Below are positions 32,580 to 41,007 of a stretch of DNA of 47,394 nucleotides, piece by piece. Both the position numbers and the translations under genes were made by a program. Location: positions 1 to 47,394 of the forward strand of contig CAYUYM010000010.1 in NCBI GenBank assembly GCA_964449305.1. Direction: 5' to 3'. This DNA is from CAYUYM01 sp964449305 (lineage in GTDB: Bacteria > Bacteroidota > Ignavibacteria > SZUA-365 > CAYQST01). Position 1 is the first letter of the stretch, and the number at the start of each line of letters is the position of its first letter. The notes beneath the pieces are model-generated. The model saw nothing but the letters and a program-made list of their open reading frames with translations. It searched no databases and had not been told where the DNA came from.

Positions 32580-33866
32580 TCATCGCCGGCTGTGCTGCGC
32601 CGCATGTCTCGCAGCTGAGAATGCCGCCTGAACCGCAGCGATCCATTGCGCAGGAAAACGGCTTGCATCGGTGAGCCAGGTCTCGAGGCTGGCGATCGCG
32701 CCCGCCACGCCACGCACCTCATCCACCACCGCGCAGGCGATGACAGGACCCATCCGGGGAAGCCGGACCCGCCAGTCGGGGCCGACCGCCTCGTCGAATG
32801 CACGGTGGATGGCGTCGAGCTCGCTGTCCGCCATCACCCCCTTTCGCTGCTGTGCCAGAGCCTCGGCTGCCAGAAGCAGCCTCCCGTACCGTTCCGCCGA
32901 GGCGTTCGGTGCACGTTTGACGAGTTCCTCATACAGCAGCTCCAGATGCCGTTGCATCAGGATGCTCGGCATGCCACGTGACGCCAGAACACCGGCCAGC
33001 CACTGCACCTGCGCGTCCACGATCGACTGGTCACGCTGCGTGAGCGTCGCCAGCCATGCCGAATCGCTGCTCGTGTACCGGCTGCCCCGCTCGCCGTAGC
33101 GCCATGTGAAGTAGGGATACTCCAGGAGGCAGCGCTCCCCCGCCCGAATTGCCGCATCGAGCTCCAGCGGATCGTCGGGGATGGGATGTGCTCCCGCCTC
33201 GGGATTGATGGATGTCACGAGGTGCCGGAGGGACGAGCGATCAAACGGGTGCAATGCCTCGAAGATCTGATGCACCGCGGCATAGGCCTCCAGCGCAGCG
33301 TCCAGCACTCCCCGCTCTTCCTCCGTCGTCAGGGAGAGCGTGTCGATCACCGCACAGAACGCCTGCCAGTGCTCGCGCGTTGCGGCTGCGTCCATGTCCA
33401 GGTAGGTGAGGCCGTGCAGCCGGTCCAGCGGGAATATGCGCTTCACCATGCCGGCCATGACCGCCGCCCCCATCTGGGATCCTTCGAACACGTGGAGATA
33501 CCCCAGCAGCGTGATTGGTGCTTGCACGCTCCTGTGCAGGATGCTGTCCGTGAGGGTGACAGCACGTTGATGCACGGAGGGGATGTCGGGGATCGCCTGC
33601 GCGCCGAAGTGCTTCAGATCAGCCCCCAGATCGGGCAGCCGGCGAATGCCCGCCTGCCATGCAGTGATGATGCGGTCGTCCTTCGCACTGTCGAGCACGC
33701 GCTCGAGGACGCCATGGGCGATGGCCATCGCCCGGAGGTGACTGACGTAGCTCTCCACCGGCAGTGTCCCATCCGCCAACGCCCGGCTGTAGGGAAGCTG
33801 CTCAAGCTCCGCGTGGGCAACTCGTGTCGTGTCACGCAGCCGTTGTGTCAGTGTCGTGTGTACCAT
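32580..33866 (-). CDS. Heme-oxygenase-like protein with unknown C-terminal domain
   Basis: 428 residues without signal or membrane segment. Residues 1-220 resemble the helical heme oxygenase fold: TLTQRLRDTTRVAHAELEQL, with His18 at the place of the proximal heme ligand, and TLLGYLHVFEGSQMGAAVM (near 119-137), matching the L-G-x-L-Y-V-x-E-G-S-x-x-G-G helix of bacterial (BphO-type) enzymes, with Ala for the last Gly. Residues 220-428 are a helical domain that I do not recognise (SAWLATLTQRDQSIVDAQVQ, then SRGMPSILMQRHLELLYEEL). Heme oxygenases open heme to biliverdin, CO and iron; whether this one is an enzyme or a sensor is open. It has AAGGGA before the ATG and follows the giant regulator by 31 bases, so the two are probably cotranscribed and related in function. 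Confidence 0.72.
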   Translation of the reverse strand: MVHTTLTQRLRDTTRVAHAELEQLPYSRALADGTLPVESYVSHLRAMAIAHGVLERVLDSAKDDRIITAWQAGIRRLPDLGADLKHFGAQAIPDIPSVHQRAVTLTDSILHRSVQAPITLLGYLHVFEGSQMGAAVMAGMVKRIFPLDRLHGLTYLDMDAAATREHWQAFCAVIDTLSLTTEEERGVLDAALEAYAAVHQIFEALHPFDRSSLRHLVTSINPEAGAHPIPDDPLELDAAIRAGERCLLEYPYFTWRYGERGSRYTSSDSAWLATLTQRDQSIVDAQVQWLAGVLASRGMPSILMQRHLELLYEELVKRAPNASAERYGRLLLAAEALAQQRKGVMADSELDAIHRAFDEAVGPDWRVRLPRMGPVIACAVVDEVRGVAGAIASLETWLTDASRFPAQWIAAVQAAFSAARHAAQHSRR

Positions 33867-33897
33867 GGTTGTCCCTTGCGGTTGTTGATGACGACGT

Positions 33898-36800
33898 TCA
33901 CATCATGCCGAGTTTCTTCATTTTCTCCACAAGTGTCGTACGCTTCAACCCCAGGATCGCAGCGGCATCGGTCTTGTTCTTCGTGCACCTGAGCACATGG
34001 GCGATATGCTCCCGTTCGATCTCCTGGAGCGTGCCAAGCCGCCGCCCGCCGGCCATGGTGATGACCATGTCCTCCTTCTGCGCCTGTGGCCTGGCACCCG
34101 GCGCTCGATACTCGTCCGGAAGATGCCGCGTGGTGATCACCGCTTCCTGCACCTGCGGAAGGACACGGTTGATGAGGTTCTCCAGTTCCCGGACATTCCC
34201 CTTCCATGGCTGCGCCTGCAGGGCCTGGACGACATCCTCCGAGGCTCCGGTGACCGGGGTTGTGTTGCGGGTGCGGTACCGGTCGATGAAATGCTGGATG
34301 AGAAGCGGGATGTCGGCGATCCGGTCGCGCAGCGGTGGAATGAGGATGGGGATCACGTTGAGCCGGTAGAACAGATCCTGACGGAAACGTTCCTGCCGCA
34401 CCTCCTCGATGATGTCCTTGTTCGTCGCGCAGATGATGCGCACATTGACGGTGCGCGTCACCGTGTCCCCGATGCGACGGAATTCCCCCTCCTGCAGGAC
34501 GCGGAGAAGCTTGGCCTGAAACGCCAGCGAGGTGTTGCTGATCTCATCGAGGAAGAGTGTGCCGTTGTGCGCCTCCTCGAACAGGCCCCGCTTGTCGGTG
34601 TAGGCGCCCGTGAAGGCACCCCGCTTGTATCCGAACAACTCGCTCTCGAGGAGGGTGTCCTGCACCGCACCGCAGTCGACGGCCACGAACTTCCCGTCCT
34701 TGCGGACTCCGTGATAGTGGATCGCCCGGGCGACGAGTTCCTTGCCGGTGCCGCTCTCACCGGAGATGAGCACACTGCCATCCGACGTGATGCCCACCTC
34801 CATGTCGCGGAACAGCTTCTGCATGGGTTGGGAGGAACCGATGATGTTCTCGAAACCGAACTGCCGCTGGGTCTCGCGGCGGAGGTAGAGGTTCTCCTCC
34901 CGAAGCTGTTCATGCATCCAGGCATTCTCCAGTGCGATGGAGGCGAGGTTGGCGAAGGCCTCGAGGAAATCGGCATCGATCGTGGAGAACCCCAGCGCCT
35001 GCATGGCGTCGGACCGGCTGTCCACATACACGGTTCCAATGATGCGCGATTTGAGCCGCATCGGGACGCAGATGATGGAGTGGATGTTGAAGTTCACCAC
35101 CGATTCACGCATGCGGACATCATCGTTCTTGGAGGTGTCGGCGATGAGGATGGGGCGGCCGCCCGACACCACATCACGCAGGATGCTCCTGCTGATCTCG
35201 GATGCGTCCTCGATGGTCTCCTGCTCCACGTTGCGGGACACCTTGAGTGCGAGCTGGTCGTTCTCGAGCAGGAAGATGAGGCCCCGCTCACCGTTCATGG
35301 CGACAAGGGCGGAATCCATGATGCTCTCGAGCAGCGCCGACAGATCGTGCACAGCGATCATCTTGGCGGTGACGTCGTACAGTGTCTGGAGGTTCCGCTC
35401 GCGGATGGCGTTGGCAGCCTGCGGCGAATCCGACCGGTGCAGCAGTGCGTGCTCCCGCTGGATCTCGGCGTTGATGCGGACGTTCTCGAGGAAGCTGCGA
35501 TACTGGTGGACGTCCTGGATCGATGCGGCGATGGACATCAGCTCCTCGTGTGCACGCTCGATGAAGGCCTTCGCTTCCTGCGCCTGTTTCTCCGCCCGCA
35601 GGATCCGTGCATGGTTGAAGTAGATGTCCTGCCGCCCTCCGATGATGTGCGGCACGCCGTCCACCATGGCGACGGCCTCGGTGCTGAAGAGCAGCCCCTC
35701 CGACGATCGCCCGGCCAGCAGGGCCGCCAGACCGGCATAGGAGCGCGCGAGGATCTGATGGGCGAGGAACCCGTGCTGGTCGGCCATGTCGCCGAGCCGG
35801 CGCAAGGCCTCCTGCGCGGCCTCGATGTCCTGCCGCTCACCCCGGCCCAGGTGCGCAATGCCGAGCCTGTAGAGGAACATGCAGGAGACGTTGATCTCCT
35901 CCACCTTCTGAAGCTGAGGCTCGCAACGCTTCAGCATCCGGATGGCTTCATCCACCTGCCGCTGCTCGATCAGCACACCTGCGGTGTCGATGTCGTTGGC
36001 GATGACGCCGACGCTGTTGCCTGTCCTTTCCGCGAGCTCGCGTGCCTCGACGTAGGCGGCGCCTGATTCAGCATACTGCCCCAGGAGGAACCACGCCTCC
36101 CCCAGCGATTCCAGGATCATCTCCCGGGCGTACAGATCGCCAACCTCGCGGGCGATGGTCAGCCCCTGCCGAAGGTGATGGATCGCATCGGTGTAACGCC
36201 CGAGCGTCGTTTCGCACTGGCCAAGCGCGTGGCAGGTGATGGCGATGAGGCGGCGATCGGCGATGCGGGTGAACATCTCGAGCGCCTGCTGATAGCAGGC
36301 GTAGGCCTCCTCGATCCGCCCAAGCTGGAAGAGCTGCCGGCCGGCATTGCCCACCGCGCGTGCCACCCCGCGGACAAACCCGAGGGACTCGAAGCGTTCG
36401 CGCGCGCGTTCGAAGCAGGCAAGCGCCTCATCAGGGCGCTTCAACACGGAGTAATGCACCAGGCCGATGTCGATGAGGAGATTGCCCTCATCCAGCGGGG
36501 CATCCCCCGCAGCGTATTTCTCGAGTGCCTGCTGATAGTGCTGCAGGACAGCCTCGCCAGGATGGAGCCGATAGTCGCAGAATCCGATCTTCTGATGACA
36601 CCACGCCTCGCCGAGTGTGTCCCGCGAAGCCCGGTAGTAGCCCAGCGCCTTCTCCGCGCTCTTCCGTGCCCGCTCGAAATCACCACCCGACAGATGAAAC
36701 TCCGCCTGCCGCCGAAACACGCGGGCCAGCCGCCGGGGATGTCCGAGCTGGGCGCCGAGGATGAGCAGTTCCTCGATGGCCTCCTGCGCAGCGGTCCGGT

Positions 36801-39000
36801 TGCCGAGGAGATCGTCGATTTCCGTCAGCGTCTCAAGCAGATCGAAGCGGCGTTCCCCATCCTCGCGTGAGTCACAGAGCTCCAGCGCCTGCTCGAAGAG
36901 CCGCCGGGCGCCGGCCACATCGTAGCGCCGTCGCAGGTCGGCCGCGGTCAGCAGGTGCGGAAGCGCCCTGGACGGGTCGCTCGAGCGGTACAGGTGATGG
37001 GCCAGGGCCTCGGCATCGACCGGCTCCCGCACCTCGAGCCATGACGCGAAGCGGTCGTGGAGTGGACGCGCTCCGGCATCCGGCATCGCCACGATGGTGC
37101 GCAGGGTGTCGCTGGATGGCCGCAGATGGACCCCGTCGAACACCGCGCACTCCGCTGCCTGAAGCGCAGCGATGCCTGCCAGCACCCCCTCGTGACGGCA
37201 GTCGAGCACGTGGGCCATCGCGGAGATGTGCACGGCAGCAGGAGCCAGGCACAGCACCGACAGCACATGCCGGGACCATGCGTCGAGCTGGGACACACGG
37301 CGCTCCAGAAAGCCGCGTTCATTCGACGGCAGGAACTGCGCAAGGTTGTCCCGCTCATGGACGATCCATCCGTCGGGTGTGCGCTCGAGGATGCCGTCGG
37401 CGATGCAGAAGTCCAGCAGCTCACGAAGCGTCCCGGGGATGCCACGGGACTGGCGGTTCAGCACGGCCACGAGCGATGGCGAGATGACGGCGCCGAACAT
37501 CGCCTCGATGACGCCGGTCACCTGTGCCGCATTCCATGGTTGCAGCGATATCACTGTCGTTCCGGCGGTGTCGAGCGTCGGCTCCTCGGTGAGGAAGCGT
37601 GCATCACCCGTCGTGGCCACCACGAGGAACAGACGCACGGAGGGATTGGCCTGTGCATGCCCCACGAGGTACTGGAGGAACTCCAGCGAGAAGGCGTCCG
37701 CCTGATCCACATCGTCGGCGACAAGCGTGACGTGATCGGCCGAGGTCAGGAGCACGACTGCGGCATGAAGGATGCGGATCCTCCTGCCCTCATCGTCGAG
37801 GCCGGCAAGTGGTTCGGGCACCATGCCGGGAAAGGCATCCGGGAAGGCCGAGCCCATCACGCGGCGCGCCTCGGCGCCCGGCGTGCCATCCGCGGGGACT
37901 GGCAGGGCCTGGAGCGCCGCGATCACCGGTGCGAAGGCACTGTCCGTCGCCGTGAACGAGAGGCACACAGGCTGCCCGCCACGCACCTGGATCTCAGTGC
38001 GGATGTCCCGCAGGAGCTGCGACTTTCCGATGCCCGGCGGACCGGTGACGACAAGGAACTGCGATGCGGATTCCGACTGGCCGAGGAGTTCAAGCGCCTT
38101 CGCCAGTTCGGTGGAGCGGGGGATGACGGGCATCGGCACCGCCAGCTCCAATGCGGTGGCAGCCTCCACCGGTCGCCCAAGGAAGGTGCCCACCTCGCGG
38201 TGAAGCGCCAGTGCGCTGCGGAAGCGGTAGGCCGGATCACGCGCCGCCAGAGCGGCGATCCATCCACGAAGAACATCGGACACGGGCAGCACCGACGTGT
38301 CGACATCCTGCAACAGGTGCGCCCGGACCACCTCCAGCGAGGTCCCCCCCGTGTGTGGAGGCTCACCCGTCAGCAGTTCGAATGCCACACAGCCAAGGGA
38401 GTACAGATCCGATGCAGGAGTGGCCCTCTCCCGCCGGAGCACCTCGGGAGCCATGTAGGCCAGGGTGCCGGAGACCGTCCCGCTGCTGCCACGCTGCTGA
38501 GCGAGGCCGAAGTCCATGAGATGCACCATACGTCCGCCTCCGGCGTCGGTGGTGATGATGATGTTGTCGGGCTTGATGTCGCCGTGCACCAGGGTCCGCT
38601 CGTGGACATGGTGCAGCACCATGGAGACGTCGGCGAGGAATTCCGCGAAGCGTTGCTCATCGATGCGCCCCGCGTCATCAAGGAACATGGCCCGATCCAC
38701 CGGAACACCATCGATCCAGTCCATCGAGTAGTAGTGCCGTCCATCGGGGAGCCGGCCGAAGTCGTGGACCGCGACAAGATTCGGGTGGGTGAGCTCGCGC
38801 AGCATGCGGAACTCCGCCTCGATGCTGCCCGCCAGAGCGGCGGACCCGTCATGCAACACCTTGACGGCGACCCTGTCGTCGCGGCTGTCACGCGCGGAGA
38901 AGACCATGCCCTGCCGACCTGAACCGATGTGGGCGGCATCATGAAACCCCAGGGCGTGGAGTTCCTCGGCCGTTGCGGCGATGAGTTCCGGCGTCACCAC
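33898..39000 (-). CDS. Ser/Thr kinase-AAA ATPase-TPR-GAF-sigma-54 activator fusion (PknK-like sensor)
   Basis: A 1700-residue cytoplasmic regulator. Residues 20-275 form a Hanks-type kinase: IGSGRQGMVF, Lys47 in VAVKVL, HGDIKPDN (139-146; Gly for the usual Arg of HRD), MDFGLAQQ (Asp163) and MAPEVL. Residues 295-560 form a STAND/AAA-type ATPase (VVTGPPGIGKSQLL; TLVADDVDQADAFSLEFL). Residues 640-1190 are TPR-like helical repeats (for example RLIAITCHALGQCETTLGRY). A GAF domain spans about 1200-1360. The sigma-54 AAA+ domain (about 1380-1600) has Walker A GESGTGKELVARAIH and an intact ELFGYKRGAFTGAYTD, the sigma-54 contact; a Fis-type helix-turn-helix (NKTDAAAILGLKRTTLVEKM) ends it. Kinase-ATPase-TPR order matches PknK-like proteins; here the output is a complete activator of sigma-54 promoters. 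GTG start at 39000, overlapping gpsA by seven bases, with AGGGA upstream. Confidence 0.92.
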   Translation of the reverse strand: MVTPELIAATAEELHALGFHDAAHIGSGRQGMVFSARDSRDDRVAVKVLHDGSAALAGSIEAEFRMLRELTHPNLVAVHDFGRLPDGRHYYSMDWIDGVPVDRAMFLDDAGRIDEQRFAEFLADVSMVLHHVHERTLVHGDIKPDNIIITTDAGGGRMVHLMDFGLAQQRGSSGTVSGTLAYMAPEVLRRERATPASDLYSLGCVAFELLTGEPPHTGGTSLEVVRAHLLQDVDTSVLPVSDVLRGWIAALAARDPAYRFRSALALHREVGTFLGRPVEAATALELAVPMPVIPRSTELAKALELLGQSESASQFLVVTGPPGIGKSQLLRDIRTEIQVRGGQPVCLSFTATDSAFAPVIAALQALPVPADGTPGAEARRVMGSAFPDAFPGMVPEPLAGLDDEGRRIRILHAAVVLLTSADHVTLVADDVDQADAFSLEFLQYLVGHAQANPSVRLFLVVATTGDARFLTEEPTLDTAGTTVISLQPWNAAQVTGVIEAMFGAVISPSLVAVLNRQSRGIPGTLRELLDFCIADGILERTPDGWIVHERDNLAQFLPSNERGFLERRVSQLDAWSRHVLSVLCLAPAAVHISAMAHVLDCRHEGVLAGIAALQAAECAVFDGVHLRPSSDTLRTIVAMPDAGARPLHDRFASWLEVREPVDAEALAHHLYRSSDPSRALPHLLTAADLRRRYDVAGARRLFEQALELCDSREDGERRFDLLETLTEIDDLLGNRTAAQEAIEELLILGAQLGHPRRLARVFRRQAEFHLSGGDFERARKSAEKALGYYRASRDTLGEAWCHQKIGFCDYRLHPGEAVLQHYQQALEKYAAGDAPLDEGNLLIDIGLVHYSVLKRPDEALACFERARERFESLGFVRGVARAVGNAGRQLFQLGRIEEAYACYQQALEMFTRIADRRLIAITCHALGQCETTLGRYTDAIHHLRQGLTIAREVGDLYAREMILESLGEAWFLLGQYAESGAAYVEARELAERTGNSVGVIANDIDTAGVLIEQRQVDEAIRMLKRCEPQLQKVEEINVSCMFLYRLGIAHLGRGERQDIEAAQEALRRLGDMADQHGFLAHQILARSYAGLAALLAGRSSEGLLFSTEAVAMVDGVPHIIGGRQDIYFNHARILRAEKQAQEAKAFIERAHEELMSIAASIQDVHQYRSFLENVRINAEIQREHALLHRSDSPQAANAIRERNLQTLYDVTAKMIAVHDLSALLESIMDSALVAMNGERGLIFLLENDQLALKVSRNVEQETIEDASEISRSILRDVVSGGRPILIADTSKNDDVRMRESVVNFNIHSIICVPMRLKSRIIGTVYVDSRSDAMQALGFSTIDADFLEAFANLASIALENAWMHEQLREENLYLRRETQRQFGFENIIGSSQPMQKLFRDMEVGITSDGSVLISGESGTGKELVARAIHYHGVRKDGKFVAVDCGAVQDTLLESELFGYKRGAFTGAYTDKRGLFEEAHNGTLFLDEISNTSLAFQAKLLRVLQEGEFRRIGDTVTRTVNVRIICATNKDIIEEVRQERFRQDLFYRLNVIPILIPPLRDRIADIPLLIQHFIDRYRTRNTTPVTGASEDVVQALQAQPWKGNVRELENLINRVLPQVQEAVITTRHLPDEYRAPGARPQAQKEDMVITMAGGRRLGTLQEIEREHIAHVLRCTKNKTDAAAILGLKRTTLVEKMKKLGMM

Positions 39001-39995
39001 AGCTCGTCCCTCGTCTCACGCGTCATGAGCTCGTAGGTGGCGGCCACCGGATCCCTGCCCTCGAACAGGATGTTGTACACCTCGCGAGTGATGGGCATGT
39101 CGACCCCGGCACGCTGCGCCAGTGCGTGCGCCGAGATGGTGGTCTCCACCCCCTCGGCCACCATGGTCATACCGGCGAGCACCTCGGTGAGGGAGCGACC
39201 CCGCCCGATCTCTTCACCCACATGCCGGTTGCGCGAGTGCCGACTCATGGTGGTGACGATGAGATCTCCCAGTCCGGAAAGCCCGGCGAAGGTGTGTGGA
39301 TCGGCGCCAAGCACCGTTCCGAGGCGGCGCATCTCCGCGATGCCACGGGTGATGAGGGCGGCCTTCGTGTTGTCCCCGAATCCTGCGCCATCGCAGATCC
39401 CAGCGCCGATCGAGATCACGTTTTTCAGCGATCCCCCGAGCTCCACTCCCACCACGTCCGTGCTTCCGTAGATGCGGAAATACTCCGTCCCGAACGCGCT
39501 CTGGACCAGCCGCGTCGTTCCGGCGTCCACCGAGGCACAGACCACCGTGGTCGCTTTGCCCGTGCTCACCTCCTCCGCATGAGAGGGACCGGAGAGCACC
39601 GCATAGCTGGAGCCGTCGCAGTGGGGCAGGATCTCCCGGAACAGCTCCGACATGCGCAGGAGCGACCCCTTTTCTATCCCCTTGGTGACGTTGACCAGCG
39701 CTTTCGGACAGCATGCGCCACACTCGGGTGCGGAAAAGACACTCCGAACAAACTGCGCAGGCGTGGCATTCACGATCATGTCGCAGCCACAGACGGCATA
39801 CCGGAGGCTGCGCGTGACGGTGATGGTTGCGGGCAGGTGAACATCCGGGAGGTAGGCCGGGTTCGTCCGTGTGTCACGCATGCAGCGGGCATCATCGTCC
39901 GACCACGACCACAGAATCACATCATGGCCGTTCCCCGCCAGCACCACGGCAAGCGTGGTGCCCCAACTTCCAGCACCGATGACTCCGATCTTCAT
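38994..39995 (-). CDS. gpsA: Glycerol-3-phosphate dehydrogenase [NAD(P)+]
   Basis: 333 residues. The N-terminal Rossmann domain begins MKIGVIGAGSWGTTLAVVLA, with the GxGxxG/W motif, and the C-terminal domain has the catalytic-Lys region ELGGSLKNVISIGAGICDG followed by FGDNTKAALITRGIAEMRRL, the usual signature. It reduces dihydroxyacetone phosphate to glycerol 3-phosphate, the backbone precursor of phospholipids. plsY lies 75 bases upstream; together they give the first steps of lipid assembly. Between them is a 7-pair hairpin (GTGCCTG 40030-40036, CAGGCAC 40042-40048) without a T run. The stop overlaps the GTG of the giant regulator. Confidence 0.96.
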   Translation of the reverse strand: MKIGVIGAGSWGTTLAVVLAGNGHDVILWSWSDDDARCMRDTRTNPAYLPDVHLPATITVTRSLRYAVCGCDMIVNATPAQFVRSVFSAPECGACCPKALVNVTKGIEKGSLLRMSELFREILPHCDGSSYAVLSGPSHAEEVSTGKATTVVCASVDAGTTRLVQSAFGTEYFRIYGSTDVVGVELGGSLKNVISIGAGICDGAGFGDNTKAALITRGIAEMRRLGTVLGADPHTFAGLSGLGDLIVTTMSRHSRNRHVGEEIGRGRSLTEVLAGMTMVAEGVETTISAHALAQRAGVDMPITREVYNILFEGRDPVAATYELMTRETRDELW

Positions 39996-40070
39996 AGCTC
40001 ACCGAATGGAATGTGTGTGTTACACGGCGGTGCCTGGGCCACAGGCACGTCACCTGTCGAATGTCGGGTG

Positions 40071-40769
40071 TCAGAGAAACATTTTCATGGAACCGCTCAG
40101 CCTGTGGCCGATGATCTTCAGCTTGTGGAAACGGTTCTCGTTGCCGGCCACGAGCCTGCGGATGTTGGAGCGGTGCGTGAAGACGAGGAGTGCCGCGGTG
40201 ATGATGCTGAAGACGATGAGCGTGTCGTAGCTCGGTATCGGCACATGAAACACATTGAAACGGACGAACAGCGTCGTCGGGAAGGCGGTTGCCGCACTGA
40301 TCGAACCGAGCGACACATAGCCTGTGGAAAACAACACCAGGAGAAACACGATCACGGAGACGGACACATCAACAGGCGCGATGCCGATGAGCATGCCGAG
40401 GGCGGTGTTGATCCCCTTGCCGCCCTTGAAATTCAGGAACACGGAAAAGATGTGTCCGGCTGTCGCTGCGAGACCGGCAATGATCTGAACCACGGTGAAG
40501 TCGTCGAAGGGGGTCCGGTTGTTGAAGGGGAAATCCCCGTAATGCAGACGGGCGATCAGCAACACCGCGGCAAGGCCCTTCATGATGTCACCGATCTGGA
40601 CCACGGTTCCCCACTTCCATCCGAGAAGACGGAAGGCGTTGGTGCTCCCGATGTTCCCGCTTCCGAAATTTCTGATGTCCACGCCCTTCACCAGGCGCGA
40701 AACGATGAGTCCTGTCGGGATCGACCCGATGACGTAACTGAGGATGATGATGAGGCTGAGAAGATACAT
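40071..40769 (-). CDS. plsY: Acyl-phosphate:glycerol-3-phosphate acyltransferase
   Basis: 232 residues with five to seven membrane helices. The three PlsY motifs are present: SYVIGSIPTGLIVSRL and NFGSGNIGSTNAFRLLGWK (motif 1), GHIFSVFLNFKGGKGINTAL (motif 2) and FTHRSNIRRLVAGNENR (motif 3). It adds the first acyl chain to glycerol 3-phosphate using acyl phosphate. A PlsX gene for the acyl-phosphate donor is not in the window. It is the first gene of a probable four-gene unit (plsY, gpsA, regulator, heme-oxygenase-like), with an excellent promoter match upstream. Confidence 0.96.
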   Translation of the reverse strand: MYLLSLIIILSYVIGSIPTGLIVSRLVKGVDIRNFGSGNIGSTNAFRLLGWKWGTVVQIGDIMKGLAAVLLIARLHYGDFPFNNRTPFDDFTVVQIIAGLAATAGHIFSVFLNFKGGKGINTALGMLIGIAPVDVSVSVIVFLLVLFSTGYVSLGSISAATAFPTTLFVRFNVFHVPIPSYDTLIVFSIITAALLVFTHRSNIRRLVAGNENRFHKLKIIGHRLSGSMKMFL

Positions 40770-40844
40770 GTCACTCCAAAAGCAGGTTGGACAGAGGGAC
40801 GCAGATCACATGTCGACACATTTCGTCCTCAAATATGCCGTTCA

Positions 40845-40875
40845 CAAAACTACGGAAATGTCCACATGTGTCAAA
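40845..40875 (-). promoter_or_regulatory. Promoter of plsY-gpsA operon
   Basis: On the minus strand TTTG (40875-40872), exactly 19 bases, TAGTTTTG (40852-40845): a perfect match to TTTG-N19/20-TAnnTTTG. The leader to the plsY ATG is about 70 bases. Confidence 0.7.
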
Positions 40876-40952
40876 ATATTGTCACGGGAAATCCGAGGGG
40901 GAAAATCCGGATTCCACTCTCATTCGGCGGCACCGACGTTTTGCCTCCGCCC

Positions 40953-40983
40953 TTGAGGTGTGTCGCGTTCTGCCCTATGTTGC
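40953..40983 (+). promoter_or_regulatory. Candidate promoter of the ArnT-like glycosyltransferase gene
   Basis: TTG (40953-40955), 20 bases, TATGTTGC (40976-40983). The -7 box keeps TAnnTT only. It lies 25 bases before the ATG. Confidence 0.35.
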
Positions 40984-41007
40984 ACCACACGTTCAACCAG
41001 ATCTGCC

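Noticed and set aside
33997..36066. 689-codon open frame antisense to the giant regulator
   Set aside because: Shadow frame of the sigma-54 and GAF domains; no ribosome site or family resemblance.
40030..40048. Hairpin between plsY and gpsA as terminator
   Set aside because: No T run follows on the minus strand, and the two genes are plausibly in one operon.
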